From Purpureocillium takamizusanense (lineage: Eukaryota > Ascomycota > Sordariomycetes > Hypocreales > Ophiocordycipitaceae): a stretch of 64,000 nucleotides of DNA. Location of the stretch: NCBI RefSeq assembly GCF_022605165.1, contig NC_063077.1:620001-684000 (forward strand), given 5' to 3'. Shown here in pieces: positions 61,649-64,000 of this stretch (the stretch's first letter is position 1; every line of letters begins with the position of its first letter). Both the position numbers and the translations under genes were made by a program. The notes below the pieces were generated by a model. It was given only the letters and a program-made list of their open reading frames with translations. It made no database searches and was not told the origin of the DNA.

Positions 61649-62420
61649 TGAGCTCTCTATATTATGAATGACCTATATTGATGCCAACCATAGCTGACCA
61701 TGTTCCCTGCGGGTAGTGAACTCTGTGTTATCGCTGTGAGTGAACAGTCGAAGGTTAAAGGTAGTGGCTTATATGTGAATCGCCGTTTCAAATTGTAAGC
61801 AGGACCGTTTCAGGCAGCCTACAGAGATGGTCAGGGCCTTTGCAGCCATGTCATTGTTGGCTAGGTATCACTTCGGCAAGGAGGATTTTACGATATTAGA
61901 TGAACGATAGTTTCATTTGCTGTACGTTCGACACGTCCCCGATTTGTAAAGGGCAACGATAGACTGCGACTTCTCCTGCCGGAACTCTGCGTTGGACTGC
62001 TTTACGTCACCAGTCCATACCCTCTCCCCCGCCATTTAGAGGAAGTCCTGCTCACATAAGGGCTGTGAGTGGGCTCCAAAGTTTATTGTTCAGGGTTTGG
62101 ACTTACTTTACCGTCGTGGGGGAATGTAGCTGCTAGAATACCTGCAGTTTGCGCTGCCACAGTCCGATGCCTTGTATCTATACGAGGAGCCATCTGTCCT
62201 ATACGCAGTGCGAAACTCACACGAGTCCACAGGGGTCTGGATCTCCTCGAATTGCATGTTCGACTTAATTTTGGGAATGGTGTGGTACAGTATGAGTATG
62301 GGAACTGAGGTTTGCAAACGAAGTGCAAAGGGTTCTAGTCGAATGAATATGCACAGTGGAACATTATATATCTTCACTACTCGACAGCTCTTAAACTCCC
62401 TACCCTCGGTTCTATCTATG
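61649..62420. other. Spacer without recognised gene
   Basis: About 770 bp of mixed composition. Short ORFs on both strands overlap and show no domain. Confidence 0.45.
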
Positions 62421-62588
62421 GTATTGCGTCGGTGCCGTGTATTGGTGCTATTGCGTCGGTGCTATTGCGTTAGTGCTATTGCGTCGGTGCTATTGCGTTG
62501 GTGCTATCGCGTGGGTTGCGTCGGTGCTCTTGCGTCGGTGCCATGCGACAGTGCCGTATATCGGTACTATTGCGTTAGCGCTATTGCT
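62421..62588. repeat. 14-bp minisatellite
   Basis: About ten imperfect units of GCGTCGGTGCTATT with variants (GCGTTAGTGCTATT, GCGTTGGTGCTATC) and one short interruption. Some ORFs through it are only repeats of Val/Leu/Arg/Cys. Confidence 0.8.
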
Positions 62589-62627
62589 TATAGGCTTGTG
62601 CACTTATACCCGCCGTATTGCGAGGTT

Positions 62628-62804
62628 TAATATACTATAAGGAGAGTAATTTAGGTTATATAGCCTAGAGCCCCTATATATAGGGAGTCCCGGTCCTAAT
62701 AGTGCCTACCTTATATAATTAGCTATTAAAGCCCGCTCCTTATATATAATAAGGCTACGCTTAGGGCTAGCGCCTTAAGCTCCTATTAGACTTAATCTCT
62801 TATA
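62628..62804 (-). repeat. Truncated divergent copy of the gypsy LTR
   Basis: Follows the minus-strand LTR from TTTAATATACTATAAGGAG to the terminus AATCTCTTATA, lacking the first ~55 bp and containing a short insertion. It directly follows the minisatellite. Confidence 0.55.
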
Positions 62805-63093
62805 AGTAGATCTAGATATATATAGTATATAGTATATAGTATTATAGATTTATAATATTATATTAGGGCTAGTATTTATATATTAAGAGTATCGTAGCTA
62901 AAAGTTATATAATAATAATAGTTAACTTAATTATTAATTTTAGAAACTAAAATAAAAACTTAAGGAGAGCTATATATAAAGTAACTCGACTAGTTACTTA
63001 TAAAAGTAGTAGTTCTTTACCTATTTCGAATTTTACCTAGTAGAGCTACTACGCTTTAGACATACTTATATTTATCTATGATATAGTTATAAA
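62805..63093. other. AT-rich spacer
   Basis: About 290 bp of TA-rich, RIP-like DNA with no recognised element. Confidence 0.45.
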
Positions 63094-63599
63094 TGTCACG
63101 ACCCGAACACTTTTCTGCTCAATTAGCGCGCGGCAAGAATGGCATACCCCTGAGCCTATCGGAAGCCTTAGAATTCGGTGCCGCGGAATGCCCCGCCAAT
63201 TGAGCGATAATACACGCACGCAATTACTCGAAAGAGGTTACCGGGCGCTCAAGAGTAGCACGCCCGTCCAGCGGCGACGACCAGGTTGGACCCTCAAGGT
63301 GCCCCTTCGCCGGCCGAGTCTGCGGGCCGTACGCACGCGCCCGGGTCCTCGAGGGGGGGTGGGGAGACTCGCAGAGTCAAGCCGATCGGCTGGCTAAACG
63401 CTCGGCGAGATTCACAACGACCACCGACGATCGACCCAAGGCGGCACTAAGGACAAGCTCATCGGCGCCCCGAAGGACGGAGAGGTGTTATTTTTAGACA
63501 AGCGTCGTGCCGGTTGCTTGGCTTGAGGGGCTCTGTCTCTTGCTCCCGGGTCTGAGATTTCCAAGCTTGGCTCTTACTTATTTCAACGTCTAGGGCCCT
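63094..63599. other. GC-rich stretch with an unassigned short ORF
   Basis: A short plus ORF from ATG 63094 (MSRPEHFSAQLARGKNGIPL and on, 36 codons) looks protein-like but stops at 63202-63204. It could be the first exon of a broken gene or a transposon fragment. The rest (to 63599) shows no recognisable coding. Confidence 0.3.
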
Positions 63600-64000
63600 A
63601 TGGTTCGCTGGCATTTAGATCTAGAGCACCCCACTGTCGATATAGCGTCTCCTCACGGCTCAGCGCTTTATATGATGGCTTTTTGGCAAAACAACTCCAA
63701 CGTTCGGCTTCTCGCATGTCTCCTCGACGATGAAGACGCGGACGACAGCGATTACCGCTTCGTCGTCGACGGACAACATGTGAAGTATATAACCACGTCT
63801 CCAGGCACGTTTCGCGGGGCTGAAGACGACCGCAACTTCGAGCCCATTTTACTCGGCGAACTTCTTCCCCCATTTCCAACTGGAGATTGGAATAGCGGCC
63901 ACGTTGCCAGGCACCCCGAGACAGGCAAGGTTTTCTTCTCAAGGACCCAGACAGTACAGTTTGCCAGCGTTCAGAACCTTTGGCACCCCGTGAGGCTCAA
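63600..64000 (+). CDS. Kinase-like accessory protein, N-terminal part, cut by right edge
   Basis: Open reading from ATG 63600 (first ATG after a stop at 63591-63593) to the end of the window without a stop, 133 codons. Coding-like residues include an acidic stretch (DDEDADDSD), LGELLPPFPTGDWNSG, ARHPETGKVFFSRT and QNLWHPVRL. The GDWN, PETG and WHP wording resembles the N-terminal region of a large family of fungal protein-kinase-like genes, whose kinase-like part would lie beyond the edge. That assignment is from memory of the family and moderately uncertain. The last codon is incomplete. Confidence 0.55.
   Translation, partial: MVRWHLDLEHPTVDIASPHGSALYMMAFWQNNSNVRLLACLLDDEDADDSDYRFVVDGQHVKYITTSPGTFRGAEDDRNFEPILLGELLPPFPTGDWNSGHVARHPETGKVFFSRTQTVQFASVQNLWHPVRL

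Noticed and set aside
63188..63397. 69-codon plus ORF before the final kinase-like gene
   Set aside because: Arg/Pro-rich, no recognisable features; overlaps a different short ORF from 63094.

Overview
The window reads as a filamentous ascomycete, most likely a hypocrealean Sordariomycete. The evidence is short 50-75 nt introns with GT..CTAAC..AG signals, GC-rich genes and spacers, and long AT-rich blocks that look like repeat-induced point mutation (RIP): duplicated transposons converted almost wholly to TpA-rich DNA full of stop codons. The conserved genes (Ran1/Sks1-type kinase, Prp4 splicing kinase, TMA7, a PAQR/Izh membrane protein, a TFIIIC WD40 subunit) are ordinary nuclear housekeeping genes.

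Region by region. 1-9.3 kb: the 5' part of a Ran1/Sks1/Vhs1-like kinase (minus strand, running off the left edge), an 8 kb GC-rich gene desert, and one gene for a small secreted cysteine-rich protein. 9.3-16.3 kb: a second GC-rich desert full of short microsatellites. 16.3-25.4 kb: a compact conserved block with prp4 (minus), TMA7 (plus), a PAQR receptor-like gene (plus) and a TFC6-like gene (minus), the last two convergent with 50 bp between stop codons. 25.4-28.4 kb: accessory DNA with a MITE, a broken kinesin-light-chain-like TPR gene and an intact five-exon SRPK-like kinase. 28.4-48.2 kb and 51.4-60.5 kb: RIP-mutated AT-rich DNA of nested transposons. 48.2-51.4 kb: a normal-composition island with a three-finger C2H2 gene and a protein fragment. 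60.6-64 kb: accessory DNA with an atypical kinase-like gene, a minisatellite, and the start of another kinase-like gene cut by the right edge.

The AT-rich DNA can be partly resolved. Two full-length copies (about 7.13 kb each) of one Ty3/gypsy retrotransposon, with 233-bp LTRs, lie in opposite orientation at 41108-48234 and 52287-59412 and bracket the 4 kb island holding the C2H2 gene. Solo LTRs of the same family occur at 30911, 31597 and 38359. The one at 31597 has kept its GC-rich sequence while every other copy is RIP-mutated. The right-hand element is inserted inside a ~460-bp repeat that also occurs at 29359 and 37393.

The conserved genes are individual cell functions (splicing, translation, Pol III transcription, signalling), not one pathway. 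The likely novel interest is the accessory layer: intact kinase or kinase-like genes and a zinc-finger gene surviving unmutated inside or beside RIP-silenced blocks, and the secreted cysteine-rich protein in a gene desert. Exon boundaries were placed by eye from frame, splice signals and family conservation. No expression or database evidence was available.
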